A stretch of 64,000 nucleotides of DNA from Ctena decussata (lineage: Eukaryota > Mollusca > Bivalvia > Lucinida > Lucinidae). Below, one piece after another: positions 25,801 to 36,196 of the stretch. Below the pieces are notes generated by a model that was not told the DNA's origin, ran no database searches, and worked only from the letters and a program-made list of their open reading frames with translations. The translations under genes and the position numbers were made by a program. The stretch is from positions 96,084,979 to 96,148,978 of the forward strand of contig OZ022501.1 in NCBI GenBank assembly GCA_963989385.1, read 5' to 3'. Positions within the stretch are counted from its first letter, which is position 1. Every line of letters starts with the position of its first letter.

Positions 25801-28800
25801 ACTGGGTCATGTTGGGTCAAAAACTAGGTCACTAGGTCAAATCTTAGAAAAACCTTGTGTACACTCTAGAAGGCACAGTTTTGACCCAATCATCATGAAA
25901 CTTTGTCAGAATGTTTATCTTAATGAAATCTAGACCGAGATTGAAATTGGGTCATGTGGGGTCTAAAACTAGGTCACTGGGTCAAATCTTAGAAAAACCT
26001 TGTGTACACTCTAGAGGGCACAGTTATGATCCAATCTTCATGAAACTTTTGTCAGAATGTTTATCTTAATAAAATCTAGACCAAGTTTGAAACTGGGTCA
26101 AGTAGGGTCAAAAACTAGGTCACTAGGTCAAATCTTAGAAAAAAAAATGTGTACACTCTAGAGGGCACAGTTATGATTCAATCTTCATGAAACTTTGTCA
26201 GAATGCTAATCTTTATGTTATCTAGACCAAATTTGAAACTGGACCATGTCAGGTCAAAAACTAAGTCACTAGGTCAGATCTTAGAAAAACCATGTGAATG
26301 CTCTAGAGGGCACAATTTTGTTCCAATCTTCATGAAACTTTGTTAAAATGTTTATCTCCAACAAATCTAGACCAAGGGTGCAACTGGGTCATGTTGGATC
26401 AAAAACTAGGTCAGTAGGTCAGACCTTAGAAAAACATTGTGTATACTCTAGAGGGCACAGTTTTGGTTCAATATTCTTGAAACTTTGTCAGAATGATTAT
26501 CTTAATGAAATCTAGGCCAAGATTGGAACTGGGTATTGTCGGGTCAAAAGCTACCGGGTCAAAAACTACCGATAGGTCACTAGGTCAAATCATAGAAAAA
26601 CTTTGTGTACACAATTCTGTGTTTATTGTGCATTGAATCTTCATGAAAATGTCAGAATGTGTATCTTCATGAAATATAGGCCAAGTTTGAAACTGAATAA
26701 TGTCTGATCAAAAACTAGATTGCCTGGTCAGATCTTAGAAAAACATTGTGTACACTCTAGAAGGCACAGTTTTGATCCAATCTAAATGAAACTTTGTCAG
26801 AATATAGATTAGAAAGTGCAAAACTGCTCCAATTGAACCACCATCAAATAGATGATCTTCCATGTTATTTCATCATAACTCAGGTGAGCGATTTAGGTCC
26901 ATCATGGACCTCTTGTTATATTTAGTGATGTGAAAATTGGGCAATTTTGAATTATTTGCAAAATGAAAACAGACTTTAAAGCTAGGATTGAAACTGTTGC
27001 TTTAAAACCTAAAGCGAAACAGCATAAGAGCGGAACTGAGGTGTTATTGTTCCATCTGCGTGATTTATCAGATAAGGGTTCACAAATGCTCCACATTCTG
27101 TTTAGACTTTACCCCATGTGGGTTAGCTGCTCCTGCCCCTGGGCAATACAAATCCACAAAATGATGAAAAAATCTATATAAAATTGTGATTTAATTAGAT
27201 TTTTTTATGAAACTTGCAACTGTTGATAGAAGTAATGAAAGCCTCTTGAGATGATCAAAATTTGGCCCCATTGTGGTTATCTGCCACATATCAGCCACAT
27301 ACATGTATAAAGTACATAAATCAGCAAAAAATGGACAAATGACATTGGTTTGCAGTGGCGGGGTATTACGCAGTGATTAGCGATGCTTTAATTTGTGATT
27401 TTGGAGACGTAAAGTTTTGTTGTCTGCTTTTTTGGCGCTTTTAACGGTTTACGGTTAAGGGATAAAAACTTCATTTTCCTGTGACAGGTTCCACTACAAG
27501 TATCTCATCAAGAGTTTTGGCAGAGGTATTTTTACAAGGTTCACCAGTTAGAGATGGACGAAGCCAGGAAACAAGCACTGATGAAGAGGGCTGATAATGC
27601 TCAGACTAAAGAAGATTCTATAAGCTGGGACGATGGTATAGTAGCATTCTTAAATCAATGCATACTCTGAGCCGTTCTCTGTGAAAACCGGGCTTAATGA
27701 CATTACATAATAATTACGTTGTGAACGGATGAAAAACACCAAAATTTATGATTTTTTGGACCTCTATTTATTTCTATGAAAATACCTTAAGCGTTGAGAT
27801 ATAACAGAAAGCCTATGAATTCAGACAAAATCCAGTCATAAATATGACAATTGTTGCCATGACAACGCTTATTCCATGGTAACCCCAAAGCCTTGAAACA
27901 GCTGGTATACCATCACAAAGACCTATCATTTGAGACAGAATGTTAAATCATGCAAATTGTCACGTGTGCGCTGTGAATTACATACTGAAAAAGAGCAAAC
28001 ACACTTTTTGTCCGAGTTATTTTGTGTCAGAAGCACAGAAAGCGCGTTCAATAAACGTAATGACGTTGACGTCAAATCATACTTGCATGACGTTAATAAC
28101 GTCATTTAAAGAAGCTGCAATACGTGTGTGCTTCTAAAATCTATATCTCAGTAATAAATTATGGTAACCATCTCAAATTTTCTGGAAATGCTTAGAAAAG
28201 CTAATTCTTTTCAGTGATGCAGTTAGCTACTTTTTTATTTTTATGTCATTAAGCCCGGTTTTCACAGAGACTGGCTCACTCTGTATTTGTAAAGTGCATT
28301 AAAATGCTATATCCTATATTAAACTCTATGCTGTTGAGCTTAATCAAATCTGCTTTGATTTATTGTAAAACATAATGAGCCGTGACATGACAAAACCAAC
28401 AAAAAGGATGTGCTCTTAGCAAAGACTCAGATCAGCCTGGGCATCTGCCCAGTCTGATCAGAGTCTTTGCCATCCACATGCAGGTAGCTTAGACCCTGAA
28501 TCTTTGCCATCAGCATGCAGGTAGCTTAGACCTTTAGTTACCCTTTAAGCACACAACAAAGACTCTGATCAGACTGGGAGGATGCCCTGGCTGATCTGAG
28601 ACTTCACGTGGCACACATTCGACATTGTTGGTTTTGTCTGGTCATGTTTCAAATGAAGATACCCAGAAAAGACTGCAATAATAAAGGGCTTTCCAATCAA
28701 AACTCAAAAGAAGAAGTGGGAAATACAACAAAACAGGACTGTACAATAAAATGTTGGTTTTCTCAGCAGTGTCCAAGGAGTATGTGCTTCTGTTATGAGT

Positions 28801-31800
28801 AGTAAAGAAACATTATGAAAGTGTATGGATGCAAATATAAAATTATTAATTACAGTTATAGTTACAGACACTTACACTGATAAGGGGAAAACACCCCATG
28901 CCAAGGGAAAACAAGAGTTGGAATACAAATTGTATTTAATTCAGAAGCTTAGAGTGGGAGAAGAACATAGAAATTTTAAGCTTTCACATTCATACTTTGC
29001 TTTTTGGTGTGATGATTTTATTAAATTTCATGAAATCAGCTAATTTTTCTGCATACATATGAGCCACGACACGAGAAAACCAACAATGTGGTTGTGCGCC
29101 CAGCGCAGACTCAGATCAGCCTGGGCATCCGCCCAGTCTGAGCAGAGTCTTTGCTAAGCGCTTAAAGGGTAGCTAAGGGTCTGAGCTACCTCTATGCGGA
29201 CAGCGAAGACTCTGATCAGACTGGGCGGATGCCCAGGCTGATCTGAGTCTGCACTGGGCGCACAACCACTTTGTTGGTTTTCTCGTGTCGCGGCTCATAT
29301 GTTTGTTTATTTCTTCAGAGGAATGGAGTGGAGATGATGACCAGCCTACTCCCCGGAATGAAGAGGAAATAGAAAACAGACTGAATCCTGAAATTGATTC
29401 TCTAACTAATTTACATAAACAAGACAACCAGGACTCAGTAAAATCTAGTGTTGAAGGACAGTCTGATAATAGTGCTATAACCATTCCAGTAAAAAGCAAA
29501 GAAACTGTTGAGACACAGTCAGAAACTACTGGAGGTGATAAAAATATAGAACAGACTGAAAGTGTGAAAACTGAGACACAGTCTGAAAAAGTTATAATGG
29601 ATAAAGATTCTAAAGGAGATAGTGAAAAAGAAAAGGTCCAGACTGTTGAGAAGGATACTGTTAAGATTGAACTCAGTGATAAAGATGTTACAGCAACGGA
29701 TGAAAGAACACAAATGGGTAATAAACAGGTTTCCGGGGAAACTGAGGATGTTAAAGCCTGTGATAATGAGAACAAAGTTGTGAAAGATACAGAAGTGGGA
29801 GAATTGAAAACAAAGGTCAGAGGTGATATGGTTGTTGTGGGAACAGAGAGGATATCTCCTTCTTCAGATCTCAGTGGAAATAAAGGTAGGTAAAACACTG
29901 CAAATGGAAATTTAGCTCACATAGTTCATGGAGAGCTGTTGCAGTCATACTCTACATTGTGAGGCGTGTTTGTTAAAGCTTATAAAGATTCATAATAGTT
30001 TCAACATGAAGAGAGCTACTTGGCCAAATTTTACTGAGCACCAAACTTTTTGTTATCAAGCAGTCAGTATCAGGATCACAGGCTTACGACTGTTGTGTTT
30101 TAGTCTTTGATGGGTTAAGTGTGTGAGTGCCTTGATGAAAGCTTGTGATAAACACTTTTTATTCAAAACCAACCTTAACCTTGTCTAAGAACCTGTACTG
30201 TAAAGTTTTGCACATACACATTTTTTTTAAACATCAAATGGATTGTTTCTAGTTGGCCTGATGGTATCTAATATTCCAAAATTTCTCAAAGCATGGTCCA
30301 TTTGCTGAAGTTGACGATTTCATGAGTACATAAACAGAAAGAGTTTAATTGAACATAAAGTTGCTCAAAGCCAAGATAAGTTTTATCAACAATTACATTA
30401 AAAAGTAGTGAAATCATTGTTGCTATGAACATTTTAAGTTTATTCGGTAGTTCTCTTAGTCTGAATGCCTAATGTCTCTTGAAGTTTAAGAAGTATGGAT
30501 ACTTCTGCATTGTTTCACCAACATTTTATGAGAGAGGCAACTTAAACAGAATTATTTTGGTTTCTCTGCTTCATTAAACAGGGCTCCTCTTAAAATGAAG
30601 AATTTGCTGTCTTTGAGAGCAGATTCTTTGCCCTGCTTGAAAAAAGACAAATAATTCCAGACCAGAGTGTTTTCTCTTGTCAGTTTACCAGTGTAACTTG
30701 TGTTGATGTAGTTCTTGTTACTGATATGAGTTACTGTGTTTTGCTATGGTCAGAGTCTAGCAGTGAGGACTGGGAACAAGACTTTGACATTGAGTTGACA
30801 GAAGAAGATATAAAGGCTGCTGAAGAAGTTGCCAGGAAACTGAATGTTTCTTCTACAGACTATACTAAACTTACTGGGGATCAGGTATGGCACAGCAGTG
30901 CTCTAGATAAGAAGGGTATTTGATGATAATTGAGGGATTTTTTTTTTATTTCTCATTGAAACCATATGTTGTGACCTCTCATCTGAACCGTCTCATCGAG
31001 ACGGTTCAGATGAGGGGTCACAACATATGTTCTTATGCAGAATTAACAAAAATTATCCCTAATTATCACCAAATACTCCCCCTTATCTAGGGCTCTGGCA
31101 CAGTCCCTTGTAATAAACTTTGTTTGGGGTCTATAAACATAAAAGCCAAAGCATTATAAATGAAAGCATTATACTGAGACCAAACTATAAAGGGATATAA
31201 GGCAAATGAGCATTTTTGATGCTGATTTGCCTGATATTCCTTTTGTAGTCTAATCTCAGTGGGAGCCATAAGGTGATATGATGTTTTGAATAGTGTTATA
31301 ATGGATTGATGGATGACTTCTGATTTTTTCCATCTCGACAGTATTTCAGTGATATCAGAACCATGGGAGGGTAATGATGAAAGGCAGTGTGCAATGGGAC
31401 CCCGTTTATGGTTGAAATGGTTTTCGTCTCTAGTGGGAAATGAACAGGGGACACCTAGATCAGCAGCAAGCACTTAAACCACTGAGCTCCCGGGGCTCCA
31501 GTGTTATGAGTACGGTTATAGTGTATATAAACAGGTTCCAAGAATTTCACTGTAAATGGATTTATTTTTGTTGGTATGAAACATAAGCATTATTTTACTG
31601 TATTAAATCTGTTTTCGGCAATGAGCTGATAGAAATAATTATTTGTTTGGTACATACAGGATGCATTTTGTTGGCATAATTTTGACCAACTTGGTACCCA
31701 AAAATACATCCAATTACCTTAATAAAATAGATAATAATTATATGTGTTTGTTTAGGGGCATAAAGATTTTATAATATATGATTAATGATTTTAGCTTCAG

Positions 31801-32027
31801 GAAGGTCTGGTATATTCAGAGCCCCACATTAATAATGTTTTTCAGATAAATATGGTTACTCATCATTCATGGATACCTTTCATAGTTTTCAAGTAAAACA
31901 TAAAAATTGTCTTAGTCTTTGTTGTCTGGAATTTGTTAATATTCCAATGTTTTTCAGGAGGATTTTTCCTGGAATTTGTTGATATTCCAATGTTTTTCAG
32001 GAGGAAGATTGGGAAAACTGGGAATGA
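16821..32027 (+). CDS. BSDC1: BSD domain-containing protein 1 (BSDC1), nine coding exons
   Basis: Coding exons join as 16821-16837, 18329-18386, 21785-21889, 22596-22754, 24804-24974, 27488-27635, 29319-29885, 30754-30884 and 32001-32027. All introns are GT..AG and all phases agree, giving 460 aa (human BSDC1 is about 430). The N-terminus (MAEGNSKEESYGSWFGG) has the acidic/Trp start and lysine-ended helix of the family. Residues ~131-198 form the BSD domain, spanning exons 5 and 6, with the signature Phe180-Trp181 in HQEFWQRYFYKVHQLE. Residues ~220-408 are acidic, low complexity and poorly conserved. The C-terminus regains conservation: SEDWEQDFDIELTEED and the final EEDWENWE. BSD domains occur in TFIIH p62, synapse-associated and DOS2-like proteins; the molecular role of BSDC1 is poorly defined. 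Introns hold many MITEs and pearl elements. Confidence 0.93.
17143..17768. mobile_element. MITE with ~85-bp inverted ends and 8-9-bp TSD
   Basis: Lies in BSDC1 intron 1. Long inverted termini (GGGTCCATAGAAATACCGG versus CCGGTATCTCTATGGACC, continuing through 'gcaccaaaacaccgga' and 'gtaattaccg') enclose ~450 bp of unrelated AT-rich sequence. The direct repeat GTTTGGCAA flanks it at 17134-17142 and 17769-17777. An 8-9-bp duplication fits hAT, Merlin or Mutator-like transposition. No transposase frame. Confidence 0.82.
17893..18085. mobile_element. foldback element in BSDC1 intron 1
   Basis: Inverted arms of about 85 bp ('ttggtctcc', 'agggaaatcccaaatg.gggc', 'acagggtgtgt', 'aagcttgcc.agttt') meet with little loop. 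The two overlapping forward frames are translations of the palindrome. Confidence 0.75.
18329..18386 (+). CDS. BSDC1: BSDC1 coding exon 2
   Basis: 58 nt between TTTTTCAG and GTTTGT, encoding KEESYGSWFGGLLAAAKEK after completing the Ser codon. Matches the family's N-terminal amphipathic segment (W-x-x-W/L...AKEK). Confidence 0.9.
18400..19734. other. BSDC1 intron 2, unique-looking part
   Basis: No additional exon was found in phase. Short forward and reverse frames (for example 18579-18788 and 18945-19214) lack splice support. Several TGACGT-type motifs occur near 18890-18915. Confidence 0.4.
19735..20277 (+). mobile_element. partial pearl-like element (inverse of the 12-15 kb family)
   Basis: Three to four ~145-bp units ('tctagaccaagtttgaaactgggtcatgt', 'aaaaactaggtcactaggtca', 'ctctagagggcacagttttg') end in 'ctcaggtgagggatccagggccatcatggccctcttgtt', a terminal hairpin. 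The left part is missing. Confidence 0.6.
20278..21575 (-). mobile_element. pearl-like element with TGCCCCCAAC hairpin
   Basis: Hairpin TGCCCCCAACTTC...GTTGAGGGGGCA at 20281-20311, (CCGT)n at 20336-20353, ~180-bp units marked by 'ttgtgaacaaaatatcttgagaacccctgatgctagga', and a right end 'ggttgggggcata...acattttctagtt'. It directly abuts the preceding element, both in BSDC1 intron 2. Confidence 0.65.
21785..21889 (+). CDS. BSDC1: BSDC1 coding exon 3
   Basis: 35 codons, phase 0 at both ends, acceptor TTGCAG and donor GTATGC. Encodes SEKAFEMVCNDLDEFTCTMQ and a lysine-rich helix, equivalent to human 'SSEALEFMKRDLTEFT'. Confidence 0.93.
22236..22560. mobile_element. truncated pearl-like element in BSDC1 intron 3
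   Basis: Hairpin-like start 'ataccccaccacacgttagtggcaaggtat' and a CCGT/CGTA-rich tract at 22289-22342, followed by a 32-bp palindrome (ATCTAGATCCATCTTATAAG centre, 22476-22509). No tandem core, so it is truncated or fused to another MITE. Confidence 0.45.
22596..22754 (+). CDS. BSDC1: BSDC1 coding exon 4
   Basis: 53 codons, phase 0, acceptor ATATCAG and donor GTAATA. Encodes SDESNKKATDKIKTGFHYLM and a Pro/Thr-rich linker ending SLFDRSK, matching the family region before the BSD domain. Confidence 0.92.
22981..24517 (-). mobile_element. pearl-like element with ~151-bp units, BSDC1 intron 4
   Basis: Starts at the hairpin ATGTCCCCCCACC...GGTGAGGGGGGACAT and ends 'ggtggggggacat...acatttctagtt'. 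About nine units with 'atggaatttcaccaaact', 'tggtgaccttgacctcattttc' and 'aaggtcac' (markers 23093, 23244, 23395). The (CCGT)n tract is replaced by 'gcgttggcgtcggcgtccc'. Confidence 0.65.
24804..24974 (+). CDS. BSDC1: BSDC1 coding exon 5 (first half of BSD domain)
   Basis: 57 codons, phase 0, acceptor TTTTCAG and donor GTAAGA. Encodes the 'DTGTYLHEPSGPPEQFADWL' motif and KKGDISDLL...RSLYATL, both strongly matching the BSDC1 family. Confidence 0.95.
25026..26920 (-). mobile_element. pearl-like element in BSDC1 intron 5
   Basis: Left hairpin 'agctcacctgagcacgaagtgctcaagttgagct', a CCGTCGTC tract at 25081-25103, two ~180-bp units with 'aacaaaatggccgccagagc', then about nine ~145-bp units of the 'aaaaactaggtcactaggtca' family, ending 'ctcaggtgagcg...ggtccatcatggacctcttgtta'. 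Two unit types in one element suggest recombination between families. Confidence 0.6.
27488..27635 (+). CDS. BSDC1: BSDC1 coding exon 6 (second half of BSD domain)
   Basis: 148 nt, acceptor GTGACAG and donor GTATAG. Encodes VPLQVSHQEFWQRYFYKVHQ and an Arg/Lys-rich helix, with the Phe-Trp pair that defines BSD domains. Ends with one base of a Glu codon. Confidence 0.96.
27668..28278. mobile_element. ~610-bp element with ~33-bp inverted ends, BSDC1 intron 6
   Basis: Inverted termini TGAGCC..TCTCTGTGAAAACC / GGTTTTCACAGAGACTGGCTCA continuing through 'gggcttaatgaca'. The interior holds several TGACGT/ACGTCA motifs and no transposase. A 3-bp CTC on both sides may be the target duplication. Confidence 0.65.
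28375..28647. mobile_element. GAGCCGCGACA foldback MITE, diverged copy
   Basis: Starts ATGAGCCGTGACATGACAAA and ends in the matching complement, with the family's inner 'agactcagatcagcctgggcat' and 'cagtctgatcagagtc' arms. In BSDC1 intron 6. Confidence 0.65.
29059..29298. mobile_element. GAGCCGCGACA foldback MITE abutting BSDC1 exon 7
   Basis: A 240-bp near-perfect palindrome from ATGAGCCACGACACGAGAAA to GGCTCAT, with inner arms 'cagactcagatcagcctgggcat'. It ends 20 nt before the first base of BSDC1 exon 7, so the branch-point region of that intron is probably inside or at the edge of the MITE. Confidence 0.85.
29319..29885 (+). CDS. BSDC1: BSDC1 coding exon 7 (acidic linker)
   Basis: 567 nt, acceptor TTCTTCAG and donor GTAGGT. 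After completing the split Glu codon it encodes EWSGDDDQPTPRNEEEIENR, then a Glu/Lys/Thr/Val-rich disordered stretch. An alternative donor 4 nt downstream (GTAAAA) would break the phase with exon 8. The long antisense frame is a shadow of codon composition. Confidence 0.9.
30754..30884 (+). CDS. BSDC1: BSDC1 coding exon 8 (conserved C-terminal motif)
   Basis: 131 nt, acceptor GGTCAG and donor GTATGG. Encodes SSSEDWEQDFDIELTEEDIK and a following helix, aligning with human 'SEDWEKDFDLDMTEEEVQ'. Confidence 0.95.
30898..31095. mobile_element. foldback MITE, CATATGTTGTGACC family
   Basis: Palindrome centred near 30997 (ACCGTCTCATCGAGACGGT), arms extending through 'catatgttgtgacc' to 'ctctagataag' / 'cttatctagggctct'. 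Starts 14 nt after BSDC1 exon 8. A closely similar copy lies at 54872-55085. Confidence 0.8.
31380..31502 (-). repeat. tRNA-derived SINE-like head
   Basis: On the - strand, 'gagctcagtggtttaagtgc' is a good RNA polymerase III A box, followed at the right distance by a degenerate B box. The 128-codon reverse frame here is not a gene. Confidence 0.45.
31926..32011 (+). promoter_or_regulatory. BSDC1: tandemly duplicated 3' splice site before BSDC1 exon 9
   Basis: Two 43-bp copies, starting at 31926 and 31969, each contain 'attccaatgtttttcaggag', so there are two equivalent acceptors ending at 31957 and 32000. Use of the distal one gives the conserved EEDWENWE end. Use of the proximal one adds 43 nt, shifts the frame and gives a different tail of about 47 codons ending at a TAA near 32110. 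Confidence 0.85.
32001..32027 (+). CDS. BSDC1: BSDC1 coding exon 9 (EEDWENWE and stop)
   Basis: 27 nt including TGA. Phase 0 after exon 8. The acidic Trp-containing end corresponds to the human terminus '...WEDWE'. Confidence 0.88.
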   Translation, partial: EEDWENWE

Positions 32028-32700
32028 GAGAATTACTGAACAACAAATTGGCAAGTTGTGGGAACAAGGTGGTACAGAACCAGCATGACAAGATACAGAC
32101 TAGAATATAAAGTCATATAAGAGCTCAAGATGACTCAATTTCTTTTTAGGGTAAACAGTTGGAAAAAAAAAATTGCAAAAGATTTATATGATTAGAATAG
32201 GAGATTTAGATAAGATGATCTCAAATGTTTAATTTATACAGATAGATATGCATACTTTGAGGTGAGTGTGTGAATGGGTACACCTTCACATTTATCTACA
32301 ATTTTTAAAAAGGGAAACAACTGTGACTTCCTGTTTGCTTACCTGGACAACATAGCCCTTCCAAAATGAGGTCTACTCTTAAAAGGAAAGAATTTGCTCC
32401 TACAGGAGCAAATTCTTTCCTTTAAGAGTCGACCATAATCAAGAAGGGAGGCAAAGATTAAAGTGATAGAGTTGCTTCCCCTGAATGTGTACCGATTTAC
32501 CTCGAGACAGGTGCTATGAGGCACTCATCGCAACACAGCAAATCTAATTAGATCCCATGCAGATATGTTGAAATTAAGAAAAATATCAGAAACTTTACCC
32601 AAAATATTTTGCTCATCTTCAGCTCTGTTTCAACACTTTCATACTCTCATTCTAACTTACATTTAAGTTTAGAGAATGGATAAATTGCTTGATTAATAAA
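32028..32700 (+). other. BSDC1: probable BSDC1 3' UTR
   Basis: No coding signal. It contains a GAAAGAATTTGCTCC-family hairpin (32330-32510). The first canonical AATAAA downstream of the stop is at 32695-32700. Extent of the UTR is inference. Confidence 0.4.
32330..32510. repeat. foldback MITE, GAAAGAATTTGCTCC family
   Basis: AAAGGAAAGAATTTGCTCCT and its complement form the core; outer arms are 'gggaaacaactgtgacttcc' and 'gagttgcttcccctgaatgt'. Confidence 0.7.
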
Positions 32701-33676
32701 TTAGTTATATGGCTCCAGTTTTTCGTTACTCAAGGCTTTTACGGAAGACAAAATGAAAATGTCATTGGTTAATACTGGCTTCTCTTAAGTTTACATGATA
32801 CTGAAACAAGAGTTTTGTTATCAATGTTTGCTGGTAGGTGACTAGTATGTTTCCGATTCAGATTACTGTTAAAGATGCATGTAATATGATGCACAACGCA
32901 GAGAAAAGGCCCTGAAGAGGGTTGGGATTTTGACATTAGATATACAGGGATAATACTGATATTGTTTTGTTCAGAACAATGGATTGATTGGTAAATTGTT
33001 ATTTTACATCCTTTTGCTGTGTTGCCCATCATATAATCTAAATTAGGTTATTCAAAACAAAATGAAAAGCTCTTAAAATTGCTTTTGTACAAACATGGTT
33101 TTGTTTGTTGTTATGATGATTTCAGACATAATTTAAGGAAACCAAGTGAGTATTGAAATATATAATTTTGTGCAATATGTCTAAACTGTGAAAAAAATTG
33201 CTATAGAATTTTCCAAATTTTCACATCAGCTTATCAAACCTATTCACCAGTCTAGTAGAGGTTATGCTTGATTGACCAGCACAAATCATGTTTACTGATT
33301 TTTCATATACATATATACATGTACTAACCAGGTGGTGATTGTTTTACTGATTTTACTGAGCCACAAAAAAATAGAAAGTTACGGTGGTGCAGGCAGTGCA
33401 GACTTTCTTAATATTTTTGTTACATGAATATGATTGTTCATAATCTTCTTTTTTGTTTTCATTTATTTATATATAGAGGTGGTATTTTATTTATGCATGG
33501 CGTTTTTCATATCATGGCATTTTTCAGATCATCCCCATGTCAGTTGGAGACTCTTATATTAACCTGACAGTTGAAGGCCCTATGGCTGATATCTGTTGAG
33601 GGATAGTATTGGGTATGATATGAAAAATGATGTCATAATCTGTCAGACCTTTTACTTCTGACAGTGAAAAATGCAT
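32701..33676. other. intergenic; no gene recognised
   Basis: AT-rich. Reverse frame 32769-33032 lacks support. Nothing distinctive. Confidence 0.4.
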
Positions 33677-33876
33677 ATGAGCCGCGACAAAGTGGTTGTG
33701 CGCCCAGTGCAGACTCAGATCAGCCTGGGTATCCGCTCAGACACTTCGCTAAGTGCTTCAAGGGTAGCTAAGGATGCGGACAGCGAAGACTGATCAGACT
33801 GGGCAGATGCCCAGACTGATCTGAGTCTGCGCTGGCCACACAACCACTTTGTTGGTTTTCATGTGTCGCGGCTCAT
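33677..33876. mobile_element. GAGCCGCGACA foldback MITE
   Basis: ATGAGCCGCGACAAAGTGGT start and the complementary end, shorter than the 29059 copy because part of the central arm is lost. Confidence 0.8.
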
Positions 33877-34399
33877 ATAAGGAGAAGGCAATGAGTGCTT
33901 TTTAAAGACCGCTCTATATACATTTAGCATGCCAATATATTTTTTTTGAGTATGATTGTCAAGTTCAGATTCTACATGTAATGCCTTGGGTGTAGGGCTG
34001 TAATCCAGGACCTAAAATTGGTTTGTAACTGCATAGTTTCCCACATTGGCTTTTCTTTTGAAGTATTCATAATTCATGGTAACCATGCTACTACATTGGG
34101 TATGATACAGCTTCTGAGGTGTAACATACCTTGTGGTGTAATATGTACTTGTCTGTGTGATAAACATGAGTGTTGATATGGGCTCGATTTGAAGACTGAT
34201 AGTGGTAAACATATATATTGATATGCATTTCAACCACTTAGAATATATCATACCCATATCAGCATTGGTGATAATGGAAATTTAGTGCTGCAAACCACAC
34301 CTTTCCATTAACACACCATGGTCAGTTACTGTAGAAAAATGAAATCATGTGGATCATATTGTGTGAGCAGAATAGTTAGCCAACAGTTTATGAAACAGT

Positions 34400-34870
34400 A
34401 AGGTGAATGGGTACACTTTCAGGGCAAGCTATCTGCAAAGTTCATTAATTGGGGTCAACTCTTAAAGAATAGAATTTGCTCCTCTAGGAGCACTTCCTTC
34501 TCTTGAAGAGCAGACCCCCTTTTAGAAGAGTAAGCAAATAGGAAGTCACAAAAGTTGTCTCCCTTTGAAAAAACAAGAGGGGCCCTGAATCGCTCAGCTG
34601 ATTATAAATATATGTATAAGGTGTATGAATACTTTGTTTTATGCTGCCACTTTAAAAGGAAGACAATTTCTGTGACTTCCTGTCAAACAAGCCCACCCAA
34701 AATGGGGTCTGCTGTTGAATGAAAGAATTTGCTGCTGGTCGAGCAATTTCTGTCTGTAAAAAGTTGACCTACATTGGGACGGTAGCAAAAATGACAGTTG
34801 TTTCCCTTGTAAGTGTAACTATTTACCTTCAGTCAGTATCAGTGGCTACTAGAATTGTCTCCCTTTTGGG
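34400..34870. repeat. two adjacent GAAAGAATTTGCTCC-family MITEs
   Basis: Degenerate copies at about 34400-34585 and 34640-34870, each with the 'aagaatttgctcc/gagca' core. The forward frame 34719-34928 is derived from the second copy. Confidence 0.5.
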
Positions 34871-34929
34871 TGGAGAATATATGGCAGATATGGAAAACAT
34901 CTTTTTGATAGTTCTTGGAGGTACATAGA

Positions 34930-35620
34930 TTTAACACATGCAATTCAAATGGAAGATTGTTAAAGAAAATATATGTATAATGAAAGAATAAGTTTCGTTG
35001 TTTTTGATTTATCCTGAACCCATTCTAAATAAGAAAATTGTCTCAAGGAATGCAAACTACGCATGCTCAGGCCAGCCTGTTTTCCCCAACATAACAGGAC
35101 CTTCTGAAGTTTAGAGAATCACATGCAAGTCTTTCCTAGATACCCTGCTGTTTGGAACCACTCTAAACCTACCCCTTGAAGACATATGCCTCCTTCAGAG
35201 TTTAAAGAAAAAAAAATAGAAAATAAATATTTGGATAAATCTGTTACGAACAACTAGGTTCACACCAAGAACATGGTTTGACATCAGATAAGTGAAGTAA
35301 TTCAGTGATAATTCACTAGTTACATTAACTTTTACAAAGCTGAAACTAAAATTGTATTATTATGGTTTACATTTATCAGTCAAAATGCATAGTAATGTTT
35401 TAGCTTTGTACATGTATTTATGCAAAATTGATACCCGTCTAAATCCAGGTGGGTATGGAATTGATTTATAGGGGTATTTATGCCGATTGCTGTGAGGTCA
35501 TGACACTTGAAGTGTCTGCTTTTCTTGTAAAATTGAGGTCCTTCATGAAGAAGTACAAGCTAACATGCATTCTACAAAGCCAGGATCCTTAAGTAGATGA
35601 TCATTCATTGTCTTTTTTCC
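34930..35620. other. intergenic; no gene recognised
   Basis: AT-rich without coding features. A 'gcatgctcaggccagcctg'-type fragment near 35060 resembles the short hairpin family but is incomplete. Confidence 0.4.
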
Positions 35621-35621
35621 A

Positions 35622-35855
35622 TAGAACGGTGACACAACAAAACCAACAGCGTGTGGCGTGTGGGCCCAGTGAAGACTCCATGTGCATCTGCCCAGTCTGA
35701 TCACAGTCTGCTGTCCACATGGAGCTAGGGCAGACCCTTAGCTTCCTTTAAGTCCAAAGCGAAGAGTCTGATCAGACTTGGCAGATGCCCAGGCTGACCT
35801 GAGTCTTCACTGGGCGCACATGCCACTTAGTTGGTTTTGTAATGTCACGGCTCAT
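35622..35855. mobile_element. GAGCCGCGACA foldback MITE, diverged
   Basis: Arms 'gacacaacaaaaccaacagc' and 'ttggttttgtaatgtcacgg' with inner 'agactc...catctgcccagtctgatca' and its complement. Confidence 0.7.
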
Positions 35856-36196
35856 ATGCAGAGTCATATCTCACTATCAGCATGGACATCAGGCTAAATT
35901 TTTGTCATGATAATGAATGAAGTAACACAGAAACTGATTTTAGTAAATAGTTTTATATTTGTTTTAGAAATACAGGTACATGTAGTACGAAGATAATAAT
36001 GTAGTATCATGTATATAACAAATCTTCAGACGAAAAATAAAAATTTAAAAAGTACCAGTATGTCCTTCCCATGTTACTTTTTGCATACACACAAAAACAG
36101 AGTGAAAGAGTTTACAAAGAGGTAGAACTTTATGAAGGAACATATTTTCTGATTATTAGTATGTCTTAAGTGGAAAAAATACAGGTTGTGACAGAG

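Noticed and set aside
29173..29898. 241-codon reverse frame overlapping BSDC1 exon 7
   Set aside because: Antisense shadow: the Glu/Lys/Thr-rich sense codons give Ser/Leu/Phe-rich antisense without stops. The sense frame is spliced in phase with conserved exons.
31087..31473. 128-codon reverse frame in BSDC1 intron 8
   Set aside because: Lies in a tRNA-derived SINE-like sequence next to a MITE; no homology recognised.
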